This document shows positions 1-7,085 of a DNA stretch of 64,000 bases, in pieces. The notes under the pieces are model-generated. The model did no database searches and was not told the DNA's origin. It was given only the letters and a program-made list of their open reading frames with translations. How positions within the stretch are numbered: position 1 is the first letter of the stretch; each line of letters opens with the position of its first letter. The DNA is from Anaerolineales bacterium (GTDB taxonomy: Bacteria; Chloroflexota; Anaerolineae; Anaerolineales; UBA11579). A program made the translations under genes and the position numbers. Location of the stretch: the NCBI GenBank assembly GCA_021463845.1, contig JAJTXV010000002.1, forward strand, positions 352,962 through 416,961, read 5' to 3'.

Positions 1-434
1 GCCTCGGCGGCGACAACCGCTTGGGCGGCTTTATCGTTGAGCGGCTGCTCCGCTGTGCCGATCAGCGGATAGTGGCGGTAGACCAGGCGCACATCTTCGG
101 GATATTGCGTTTGCAGACGGGTCAGCGTCTCTGCGAAGGCTGCGCAGGTGGGGCACTGGAAGTCGCCATAGACCAGCAGTATGATCGGCGCGTCAGCTTC
201 GCCGCGGGCCCAATCGGCATCACTGAGCGGCGCGAACGGCATGCGGTTGAAGTAGGTCACATCGCGCGGCGCGCTGATGGAGGTGCATTGCATGGCGGGA
301 TAGGCGTCAGCCCCTTGGGCTGACGGCGCTTGAGGCTGCGTACTTTGCGCGGCCTGCGGGGCCGCAGGTGCGCCGCCACAGGCGGCCAACAGCAAGGCGA
401 GGGCGATGGAAGCGAGCGTTAGGCGTGAGCGCAT
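1..434 (-). CDS. Thioredoxin-fold (DsbA/DsbG-like) lipoprotein, C-terminus beyond window
   Basis: The reading frame starts at an ATG at 434 and is open to the left edge, so about 144 residues are visible. A signal peptide ends in the lipobox LAAC with Cys19 as the predicted lipidation site. A Pro/Ala/Gln-rich linker follows, then a thioredoxin-type strand leading into the redox motif CPTC at residues 94-97. The family acts outside the membrane as a thiol-disulfide oxidoreductase or isomerase; membrane anchoring is inferred from the lipobox. The gene faces away from the epimerase and follows the metalloprotease-like gene on the same strand with a 21-base gap. Direction (oxidase or isomerase) and substrate cannot be told. 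Confidence 0.85.
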   Translation of the reverse strand, partial: MRSRLTLASIALALLLAACGGAPAAPQAAQSTQPQAPSAQGADAYPAMQCTSISAPRDVTYFNRMPFAPLSDADWARGEADAPIILLVYGDFQCPTCAAFAETLTRLQTQYPEDVRLVYRHYPLIGTAEQPLNDKAAQAVVAAE

Positions 435-455
435 GGGCGGATTCTACCAGCGGGG

Positions 456-1688
456 TTATTGCAGGCTAGCCAGCAGGCTTTGCAACTGCTCGAACGAGGT
501 CAGGCCCTGCATATGATGAACGAAGACAGTCAAGGTGGGGCTGAGGCGGCGCAGTTCGCGCACGGCCGCGCCCACCGGGTCTTCGCCGGCGGGGCCAATG
601 GGCGTATCGGCATAACTGCCATAGAAAGCAAAGTAGGCTTGGTTGAGCTTGCGGATGGCGTAACCGTTCTCCCAGAACACCAGGCGGCGCGCTTCCATGT
701 ATGCCTCGGCTTCTTCCACTTTGCCTTCGGCCAACAGCGCGTCGACCTCCAGGCGGGTGATGTGCATTTGCTCGCGGAAGTCGAAGACCGGCGGGTCATC
801 TGAGCTGGCGGGCACGCGGCTGGGGCCGGGCGGCGGCGCGTATTCGGGATAGTAGTGGGCGATGACCGCCGCGCCGATCTCTTTGCCGAAGAGGTTGGCG
901 GTGGTCTCGTTCATCGTGGTCAGGTCTTGCGATTTGCTGTAGTTGAGGCCGAGCGGGTGCCAGGCCAGGTAATTGTGCAGCCATTCGTGGGCGATCACCT
1001 CGCTGAGCCAATTGAGCGAGCTGGTCTGGGCCACCATGGTCGGGTAGGTGCCGATCCCGCCCACCGGCACCACCAGGGAGGATACATCCAGCGCGTCGGC
1101 GACGGCATCTTCGATCTCAATGTGCTGCTCAAGGGTCAGCTCGGTCTCGAGCGAGAGATTGGCCAGTTGCCCAATGCTGTCGCGCGGTGAGACCACCAGC
1201 GCCCAGGGCAGCGGCGTGCTGTGATACAGCAGCGGCGGGATGGGTTGGCCGCCGCTGGTGAAGCCGTGCTGCGCCAGAGTCTGGGTCAGTTGCGCTTGCA
1301 ATACGCTCTCCGCCAGCGGCGCCTGCTCGGCGCGTTGGGCGTAGAGGGTGTACAGGAAGGCGCGGGTCTCCTCCAGTTGGGCGGACACATTGCCCGGGTC
1401 GGCGTGCAGCTGGTTGAGCAGCGCCTCTTGGATCTGGATCTGGGCGATGAGGGCCATGAAATCACGCACCAGCTGGGTTTGTGCGTCCTCCGCCAGGTAC
1501 TGGTGGGCGCCGAGGGCGGCTTGCTGCAGTTTCAGGATGGCCGCATCCACGGTCCAGCTCACATAGTCGAACTCGACGGCCCGGGTGAAATAGCGCACTT
1601 GTTCGCGCGAATCAGACAGCGGAGCGGTGGAGGTGACCAGAACGGTGGAATAGCCTGCGAGGAGCAGACACAGCAGGATGCGGCGCAT
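456..1688 (-). CDS. Secreted or membrane-anchored HExxH metalloprotease-like protein
   Basis: A 410-residue protein with a hydrophobic N-terminal segment (residues 3-20) that could be a signal peptide or anchor. The zinc-protease motif HEWLH is at residues 234-238, and a downstream NETTANLFGKE segment could supply the third zinc ligand (the Glu of an ETxAN pattern). The N-terminal half is helical and Gln/Leu-rich. This pattern of HExxH followed by a Glu-containing motif occurs in gluzincin peptidases, but I do not recognise the exact family. The ATG at 1688 gives the signal-like start. It lies head to head with the epimerase (81-base gap) and upstream of the thioredoxin-fold lipoprotein, suggesting extracytoplasmic function. 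Confidence 0.65.
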   Translation of the reverse strand: MRRILLCLLLAGYSTVLVTSTAPLSDSREQVRYFTRAVEFDYVSWTVDAAILKLQQAALGAHQYLAEDAQTQLVRDFMALIAQIQIQEALLNQLHADPGNVSAQLEETRAFLYTLYAQRAEQAPLAESVLQAQLTQTLAQHGFTSGGQPIPPLLYHSTPLPWALVVSPRDSIGQLANLSLETELTLEQHIEIEDAVADALDVSSLVVPVGGIGTYPTMVAQTSSLNWLSEVIAHEWLHNYLAWHPLGLNYSKSQDLTTMNETTANLFGKEIGAAVIAHYYPEYAPPPGPSRVPASSDDPPVFDFREQMHITRLEVDALLAEGKVEEAEAYMEARRLVFWENGYAIRKLNQAYFAFYGSYADTPIGPAGEDPVGAAVRELRRLSPTLTVFVHHMQGLTSFEQLQSLLASLQ

Positions 1689-1769
1689 TTCGGCATGATA
1701 CTGCCCTTTGAACGGGCGCAGATGAGGGGCGGTTTAATGCGTAGGTGTTATTAGCTATAATCCCAAGCC

Positions 1770-2699
1770 ATGAATTTTCTTATCACCGGCGCGGCGGGCT
1801 TCCTCGGCTCGGCGCTGGCCAATCAGCTAGCGCGTGAAGGCCACCTGGTGCGCGGCATTGACAACCTTTCCAGCGGTGAACCGCAGGTGCTGTTTGACGA
1901 TGTCCATTTCACCCGCGGCGATGTCAACGATCGCCCCAAGCTGTGGACCCTGCTGCAGGATATTGACTGCGTGTACCACCTGGCCGCCCGCGTGCTGGTG
2001 GCCGAATCTCTGCTGTACCCGCGCGAATACACTGACGCCAATGTAGGCGGCACGGTGAGCCTGATGGAAGCCATGCGGGATGTGGGCGTGCGCCGGGTAG
2101 TGTTCGCTTCCTCCGGCGCGGTGTATGGGGACCAGCAGGAGCAGCCGCTGCGCGAGGATGCCTCGCCGTTCCCCCATTCTCCCTATGCGGTCTCCAAGCT
2201 GGCCGCCGAATACTATGTGCGCACCATCGGCGCCCTGTGGGGTATCGAGACGGTGTGTTTGCGTATCTTCAATGCCTATGGGCCGGGCCAGCACCTGCCG
2301 CCTTCGCACCCGCCGGTGGTGGCCAACTGGCTGCGGCAAGCGGTGCGCGGCGGCTCGCTGGTGGTGCATGGCGACGGCAACCAGACCCGTGATTTCATCC
2401 ATGTCAGTGATGTAGTGCGGGCGCTGGTGGCGGCCGCCACCGCGCCGGATGTGGATCAGCGCGTGATCAACGTGGGCAGCGGGCAGGAAACCCGCATGCG
2501 TGACCTGGCTGAGATGGTCTTGGAGATCACTGGCCGCCGCGGCGAGATCCTGTACACGCCGCACAACGCCGCCGGAGTCTCACGCATGTGCGCGGATACC
2601 CAGCTGGCTGCCAAGCTGCTGGGTTTCACGGCGCGCATGCCGCTGGAAAAGGGCCTCAAGCAAACCCTAAAAGAAGACGCCCGGTTTAAGGGCGCCTAG
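1770..2699 (+). CDS. NAD-dependent epimerase/dehydratase (UDP-glucose 4-epimerase-like)
   Basis: A 309-residue extended short-chain dehydrogenase. The Rossmann motif TGAAGFLG is at residues 6-13; the catalytic Tyr139-x3-Lys143 (YAVSK) and the Ser-Ser-Gly segment at 114-116 are intact. The family epimerises or dehydrates nucleotide sugars such as UDP-glucose or UDP-glucuronate in the cytoplasm; the exact substrate is not decidable. Length is normal for the family. A TATAAT hexamer at 1756-1761 ends 8 bases before the ATG, and no Shine-Dalgarno sequence is visible, so the mRNA is probably leaderless. It stands alone on this strand and may feed envelope glycan synthesis. Confidence 0.85.
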   Translation: MNFLITGAAGFLGSALANQLAREGHLVRGIDNLSSGEPQVLFDDVHFTRGDVNDRPKLWTLLQDIDCVYHLAARVLVAESLLYPREYTDANVGGTVSLMEAMRDVGVRRVVFASSGAVYGDQQEQPLREDASPFPHSPYAVSKLAAEYYVRTIGALWGIETVCLRIFNAYGPGQHLPPSHPPVVANWLRQAVRGGSLVVHGDGNQTRDFIHVSDVVRALVAAATAPDVDQRVINVGSGQETRMRDLAEMVLEITGRRGEILYTPHNAAGVSRMCADTQLAAKLLGFTARMPLEKGLKQTLKEDARFKGA

Positions 2700-2729
2700 T
2701 CTTTTTTATTCTGTTGCAGCTCGCTGGAA

Positions 2730-3275
2730 CTATTCCACTTTGAAGCGCTGGATAATATCGGCGTACTGAGCCAGGCGCTCAGGCGAAGGATCCTTGCCGC
2801 CGAAGGTCAGGAAGACCTTGAAGGCGGCGTTGCCCTGTGGGTCAAAGAACTGCACGCTCAGCGCGTCCTTGCCGTCGGTGTGGCTGGGCTTGGTGACGGC
2901 GAAGATGCTGGCCAGGCCGGCGATGCGGATGTGCATATCCAGCGAGGGGGTCTGCACATTGAAGAAGCCGTGAGCAGTGCTGAACTTGCCGAAGCTGCCG
3001 ACCGCTTCCAGGGTGGCGCCGCCGTTGGAGACGACCACATGCACATCCCCCAGTGACTCAAAGGAGCGGATGACCGCTTCCCACTGCTGGGCATCAAGCT
3101 CAATGGCCAACTCGGCGGGCATGGCACGCACGACTTCCAACTCGGCAACGCCGAGCTGGCGGGCCAGCACCAGCACCATCTGCTTGCGATCGCTGTCGTA
3201 GGCCTTGCGAATGGCCTCGGCGCGCTCGATCTCGTTCAGTCCGTCTAACTTCGGCAGGCTGTTTTCCAATACCAT
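2730..3275 (-). CDS. hutX: HutX/ChuX-like haem utilisation carrier protein
   Basis: A 181-residue cytoplasmic protein without membrane segments. The N-terminal half carries the helix LARQLGVAELEVVRAMP seen in HutX/ChuX proteins. The C-terminal half has the family-like run LSVQFFDPQGNAAFKVFLTF (around residues 140-160). Such proteins bind haem in the cytoplasm and help move or degrade it. It is the last gene after the YkoEDC-type transporter (46-base gap), in a neighbourhood that also holds an iron permease, so a role in iron or haem handling is plausible. No haem oxygenase or haem ABC transporter is seen nearby. Assignment is by motif memory only. Confidence 0.7.
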   Translation of the reverse strand: MVLENSLPKLDGLNEIERAEAIRKAYDSDRKQMVLVLARQLGVAELEVVRAMPAELAIELDAQQWEAVIRSFESLGDVHVVVSNGGATLEAVGSFGKFSTAHGFFNVQTPSLDMHIRIAGLASIFAVTKPSHTDGKDALSVQFFDPQGNAAFKVFLTFGGKDPSPERLAQYADIIQRFKVE

Positions 3276-3321
3276 GTCTATTTCCTTAACTTAGGCGAAT
3301 GTATCTATTCTACATCACGCG

Positions 3322-4140
3322 CTACAGAATCTGCAGCACGTGCAGCGGCCCCAGCAAGCCCAATGAGCGCAGGCCGAGCAGGATCAGGGCGCCCAGCGCC
3401 CAATAGACCAGCACATAGGCCCAATCCCGCCCGGTGAAGCGCATGCGGCGGAAATAGGTGCGCTGGCTGTGGGCGCCAAAGGCGCGTGCATCCATGGCCA
3501 GGGCGGTGCGCTCAGCCTGGCGGATGGCGGTGGTGAGCAGCGGCACCGCTGAGCGGCGCAGCTGCTCCAGCCGGCCGCGCCAGCCGGGCTGGCTGTCCAC
3601 GCCGCGCACGCGGTGGGCGGCCTGCACCACGGACATCTCGCTTTGCAGCATGGGGATGAAGCGGAAGGCGGCCAGCGTGCTGTAGCCGATCCTATACGGC
3701 AGGCGGGCCTGCTGCACCAGGGCGCGCACAAAATCAGCGGAATCGGTGGTGATCGAAAAGGGCAGCGAGCTGATCAGCAGGCCCAGGATGCGCAGGCCGG
3801 TGACGAGGGCAATATATAAGCCGCCCTGATACAGCTTGATGGGGCCAAGGGCGAACAGCAGTGAGGTGTGATCGACCAGGCTTTGGCGCACCAGAAAGGG
3901 ATACAGCGCGGTGAACAGCAGCACGATCATCAGCAGCGGCCCCAGCAGGCGCAGGAAGCGACCCAGGCTGACGTGCCCGAGGGTGAGCAAAGTCAGGCTG
4001 ATGAGCACCGCAAACGCCAACGGAGTCCACGGCTCGCTGACCAACAGCATCAGCGCCATTTGCGGCAACGCCACCAGCAGCTTGCTGAGCGGGTTCAGCC
4101 GGTGCAATACCGAATCATGGGGTTGGTAGAGCGTCTGCAT
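3322..4140 (-). CDS. ykoC: ECF transporter transmembrane T component (YkoC-like)
   Basis: A 272-residue membrane protein with about five or six hydrophobic helices. It carries the paired Ala/Val-Arg motifs of EcfT proteins in a cytoplasmic region (HRVRGVDS around residue 180 and DARAFGAHS around residue 215) that couple to the ATPases. The T component is the energising scaffold of an ECF importer, joining the ATP-binding subunits to the substrate-binding S subunit. It starts 2 bases after the fused ATPase gene ends, so they are co-translated. Gene order S, small membrane protein, fused ATPase, T resembles Bacillus ykoEDC, a thiamine-precursor importer. Confidence 0.85.
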   Translation of the reverse strand: MQTLYQPHDSVLHRLNPLSKLLVALPQMALMLLVSEPWTPLAFAVLISLTLLTLGHVSLGRFLRLLGPLLMIVLLFTALYPFLVRQSLVDHTSLLFALGPIKLYQGGLYIALVTGLRILGLLISSLPFSITTDSADFVRALVQQARLPYRIGYSTLAAFRFIPMLQSEMSVVQAAHRVRGVDSQPGWRGRLEQLRRSAVPLLTTAIRQAERTALAMDARAFGAHSQRTYFRRMRFTGRDWAYVLVYWALGALILLGLRSLGLLGPLHVLQIL

Positions 4141-4142
4141 GG

Positions 4143-5843
4143 TTAATGGCTCAACGCTACATAATCTGCCATGGTGAGCACGTTGCGCAAATGGGGATGC
4201 TCGGTAGCCAGTAGGGCCGAGAGGCGCGCCAGCGGTGGCAGAGTGAGGCGCGCGTCCGAGAGCAGCTGCGGCATGCCTGCCAGCTCGCCGGGCGCGCCGT
4301 CGAAGAGCACTTTGCCGGCGCTCATAGCGACGACGCGATTGGCATTCTCCAGCACCAGGCGCATGTCGTGCGTGATGACGATGACGGTCTTGCCCTGCTG
4401 GTTGAGGCCGCGCAGGATGCTTAGCAGCGCCGTGGCGTTGCGCTCGTCCTGCCCGAAGGTGGGCTCATCCAGGATCAGCACGTCTTGCCCCAGCGCCAGC
4501 ATGCTGGCCACGCTGAGGCGGCGTTTTTCCCCATAACTTAGCGTGAAGGGATTGGCCTTGGCATAACGCCACAGGCCAAAGGTCTCCAATAGTTCTTGGG
4601 TCTTGCTTGTGATCGTGTCTTCGGGTTCGTGCATGACGCGCAGGCCATAGGCCACTTCATCCCACACTGTTTCGGTGACGAACTGGTGCTCCGGGTTTTG
4701 GAAGACGTAGCCGATGCGGCGGGCCAGCTGTTTGGCGGGGATGCTGGTGAACTCCTCACCGTGCAGGGCGATGCTGCCCGCCGGCGGGCGCAGGATGCCC
4801 ATCAGGTGCTTGGCCAGGGTGGTCTTGCCGGCGCCGTTGGCGCCGACGATCGCCAGAAAGTCGCCTTTGTTGATGTTGAGCGATACATCATGCAGCGCTT
4901 CCACGTGACCATAAGCGAACGAGAGATTCTTTACTTCAAGTGCAGGTGCGTCCTGGCTGGGTCGGGCCGGCGCGGCCGTAGCTGGCGTGGCTTTGGCTAC
5001 CCAGCCGCGGAAGGCGCGCACCGCTTCGCCGAGCGTGATGGGGAAGAGCGGTAGCTCTAGCCCGCGGCGGCGCAGCTCATGCGCCAGCACGGCCACCTGC
5101 GGCATCCACACGCCCATCGCTTGCAGGGCCGGGCCGTGCGCATCGAATACCTGGCGCGGCGGGCCATCCGCCAGGATGCCGCCCTGCGCGTTCAGCACCA
5201 CGACCCGGTCGATCAGGTGCATCAGTTCATCGAGCTTGTGCTCGATCAGCACCAGCGTATGTTTGCCGCGTGATTTCAACTCAGCCAGCAGGGCGAAGAC
5301 CTGCTGGGTGCCCATCGAGTCAAGATTGGCGGTGGGCTCGTCGAAGACCAGGATCTCCGGCTGCATCGCCAGCAGCGAAGCCAGCGCTACGCGCTGCTTC
5401 TCGCCGCCGGAGAGAGCCGAAACCGGACGGTCGCGCAAGGCCAGCACGCCCACATCCGTGAGCACTTGCTGGATACGGGCTTCCATACTGCTTGGGTCGT
5501 GCCCTAAATTCTCCAGCCCAAAGACGATCTCATCTTCCACTTTGAGGGTGGCGAACTGGGCGTCGGGGTCCTGGAACAGAATGCCGACCTGTTGAGCCAG
5601 GTCGGCCACGCTGTGCTCCTGCGTATCCAGGCCCACGACGCGCACCTGACCCTCGCGCAGCTCACCAACGGCCTGCGGCAGCAGGCCGTTGAGGGTCAGC
5701 GCCAAGGTGCTCTTGCCGGATCCGGAGGGGCCAAGCAGCAGCAGGGTTTCACCCTGCTGCACATCAAGACTGAGTTGGTTAATGGCCGCGAGTTTGCGCC
5801 GCGCGTACTTTACGGTCAGCGCGCGGATCTCAATAATCGACAT
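4143..5843 (-). CDS. ykoD: ECF transporter ATP-binding protein, two fused ABC domains (YkoD-like)
   Basis: A 566-residue protein with two complete ABC ATPase domains. Domain 1 has Walker A GPSGSGKS at residues 38-45, signature LSGGE and Walker B VFDEPTANLD. Domain 2 (from about residue 300) has Walker A GANGAGKT, the variant signature LSYGE and Walker B ILDEPTFGQD. A Pro/Ala-rich linker joins them. In group I ECF importers this dimer-in-one-chain powers uptake; YkoD of Bacillus has the same architecture. It ends 2 bases before the T component. Substrate choice comes from the S component upstream, which suggests hydroxymethylpyrimidine or another thiamine precursor. Confidence 0.9.
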   Translation of the reverse strand: MSIIEIRALTVKYARRKLAAINQLSLDVQQGETLLLLGPSGSGKSTLALTLNGLLPQAVGELREGQVRVVGLDTQEHSVADLAQQVGILFQDPDAQFATLKVEDEIVFGLENLGHDPSSMEARIQQVLTDVGVLALRDRPVSALSGGEKQRVALASLLAMQPEILVFDEPTANLDSMGTQQVFALLAELKSRGKHTLVLIEHKLDELMHLIDRVVVLNAQGGILADGPPRQVFDAHGPALQAMGVWMPQVAVLAHELRRRGLELPLFPITLGEAVRAFRGWVAKATPATAAPARPSQDAPALEVKNLSFAYGHVEALHDVSLNINKGDFLAIVGANGAGKTTLAKHLMGILRPPAGSIALHGEEFTSIPAKQLARRIGYVFQNPEHQFVTETVWDEVAYGLRVMHEPEDTITSKTQELLETFGLWRYAKANPFTLSYGEKRRLSVASMLALGQDVLILDEPTFGQDERNATALLSILRGLNQQGKTVIVITHDMRLVLENANRVVAMSAGKVLFDGAPGELAGMPQLLSDARLTLPPLARLSALLATEHPHLRNVLTMADYVALSH

Positions 5844-5850
5844 CTACAGC

Positions 5851-6204
5851 TTAAGCCAGGAACAGACGAATATCTTGCGCCATGAAGACCGCCAGGATGC
5901 CTATCATCAGCACACTCAGGGCAATATAGCGCCAGCGCCATGAGGTGTTCCATAGGCGGTAGATGTTGTACAGGATGACGCTGAGGGCGACAACATCAAT
6001 GATGACGCTGATGATGAGCGAAACCGAGCCGCTGAGACCCACAAAGGGCAGCACAAAAGGCAAGACGATGTATTGCAACGTGCAGCGGATGGCAACAAAT
6101 ACCAGGTAGCCGGCCATGCTGCGGTCGCTGCCTTTGACCTGTTCTGCTGTAGGGTTGGCGAGCCCGCTTTTACTCTGGCTGGACTGCATCGGTTCAGATT
6201 TCAT
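5851..6204 (-). CDS. Small three-helix membrane protein in the thiamine-type ECF operon
   Basis: A 117-residue protein of unknown function. Residues 1-30 are polar; three hydrophobic segments follow (about 32-55, 58-80 and 92-113). It overlaps the end of the S-component gene by 11 bases and ends 7 bases before the fused ATPase gene, so it is embedded in the transporter operon and probably co-translated. No recognised motif. It could be an accessory subunit of the transporter or an unrelated small membrane protein carried in the operon. Confidence 0.7.
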   Translation of the reverse strand: MKSEPMQSSQSKSGLANPTAEQVKGSDRSMAGYLVFVAIRCTLQYIVLPFVLPFVGLSGSVSLIISVIIDVVALSVILYNIYRLWNTSWRWRYIALSVLMIGILAVFMAQDIRLFLA

Positions 6205-6781
6205 CCGCGGTGGTTTCTCCCAGGGCGGTATTGGCCAGCACGCCGGTCTTCACAACCGAGTTGGCCAGGTAACGGGCCACCAACGAGCAGGCCGCGAAGA
6301 CGGCCGCCGACACGACGGCTGCGATGAGCAGAATGCTGGGCTCAAAGGCGGTCGTGCGCAGCATGGAGCCGAGGATCAGCAGGTAGACCGTGATGCCGGA
6401 GGCCATGCCCAGCCACAGCATGCGCGCCGTGGTGAAGTTCTTGTAACGGGTCAGTAGCCAGACGAACAGCTCGCCCACCAGGCCGATCAGGGCGCCGATC
6501 ATGAGCACGATCAGGCTGTAGGGGCCAAGCATGGAGGGCAGCGCGCTGAGCACGCTGGCGAGGATGGTGGCGCCCGGTTTGCGCATTACGTAGGCGGCAA
6601 AGGCCGCCGGCAGGAAGTACAGGCCGCCCAGGATGGCGCGGGTGAAGATGCCGCCCGCGCTCAGCAGGCCGGCATAGGCCCAGGTGACCGGGATCAGCAG
6701 CACGCCGAAAGCCAGACCGATCACGATGGTGACCAGCAGGTCGCGAGTGCTCCACTTCCCCTTGGGTGAATTTTTAGCCAT
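6194..6781 (-). CDS. ykoE: ECF transporter S component, YkoE-like (HMP/thiamine precursor)
   Basis: A 195-residue protein with five or six hydrophobic helices and the N-terminal pattern of YkoE proteins (LVTIVIGLAFGVLLIPVTW, then AGLLSAGGIFTRAILGGLYF). S components bind the vitamin or precursor and toggle in the membrane for import. The identification rests on the helix pattern, the operon order (S, small protein, fused A1A2, T) and a TPP-riboswitch-like sequence in the leader. It is the first gene of the unit. No promoter was confidently placed on the minus strand because the preceding iron permease gene reads in the same direction. Confidence 0.75.
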   Translation of the reverse strand: MAKNSPKGKWSTRDLLVTIVIGLAFGVLLIPVTWAYAGLLSAGGIFTRAILGGLYFLPAAFAAYVMRKPGATILASVLSALPSMLGPYSLIVLMIGALIGLVGELFVWLLTRYKNFTTARMLWLGMASGITVYLLILGSMLRTTAFEPSILLIAAVVSAAVFAACSLVARYLANSVVKTGVLANTALGETTADEI

Positions 6782-6834
6782 TTACCAACTACCTTTCCCT
6801 TGCTACAGGCAAGTTGTACCACTTTCCAGCCGCG

Positions 6835-6864
6835 TTGACGGGGCTTACAGAAAGCGCGTAGAAT
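6835..6864 (+). promoter_or_regulatory. Candidate plus-strand promoter opposite the ykoE leader
   Basis: TTGACG at 6835-6840 and TAGAAT at 6859-6864 with an 18-base spacer form a good sigma-70-type promoter on the plus strand. No plus-strand gene follows until dnaA. A transcript from about 6871 would run antisense through the structured ykoE leader and into the iron permease gene. It may make an antisense RNA, or be a chance match. Confidence 0.3.
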
Positions 6865-6902
6865 GAACTGCTTGGTGTCCCTGCAGGGGCAATCAGGCAT
6901 TT

Positions 6903-6928
6903 GCAGGCCGGGCTTCCCCCCGGCCTGC
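6903..6928 (-). other. Strong hairpin in the ykoE leader, possible expression platform
   Basis: GCAGGCCGGG at 6903-6912 pairs perfectly with CCCGGCCTGC at 6919-6928 around a 6-base loop. Neither strand has a T run after it, so it is not a classical intrinsic terminator. It lies between the riboswitch-like aptamer and the ykoE start and may be the switching or RNA-stability element. A smaller hairpin, GCAACC-TAGC-GGTTGC at 6941-6956, sits just before it on the transcript. Confidence 0.5.
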
Positions 6929-6969
6929 AGCGTTGAATAAGCAACCTAGCGGTTGCTATAGGCAAAACT

Positions 6970-7085
6970 ATAGTCCCGCGCCAGGCGCGAATCTAGACAC
7001 CATGATCAAAATGGGGTTCATACGGGTTGATACTCAGGCAGGGCCAGGGCTGGGCGACTTGCGGTTCTGCTTCTTCAAACCCTCG
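6970..7085 (-). promoter_or_regulatory. Probable TPP riboswitch upstream of ykoE-like gene
   Basis: Read on the minus strand from about 7037 to 6974, the leader contains, in order, CTGAG, ACCCGTATGAACC, TTGATCATGG and CCTGGCGCGGGA. These match the order of the conserved CUGAGA, ACCC..GAACCUGAUC and CCAGCGxAGGGA blocks of thiamine pyrophosphate aptamers. A 5' partner strand GGGTTTG near 7080 can pair with CAACCC to form P2, and GCAG with CTGC to form P3. This 5' half lies inside the last codons of the FTR1 gene. Placement before an HMP/thiamine-type importer supports the call. The 5' half is only a weak match. Confidence 0.55.
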
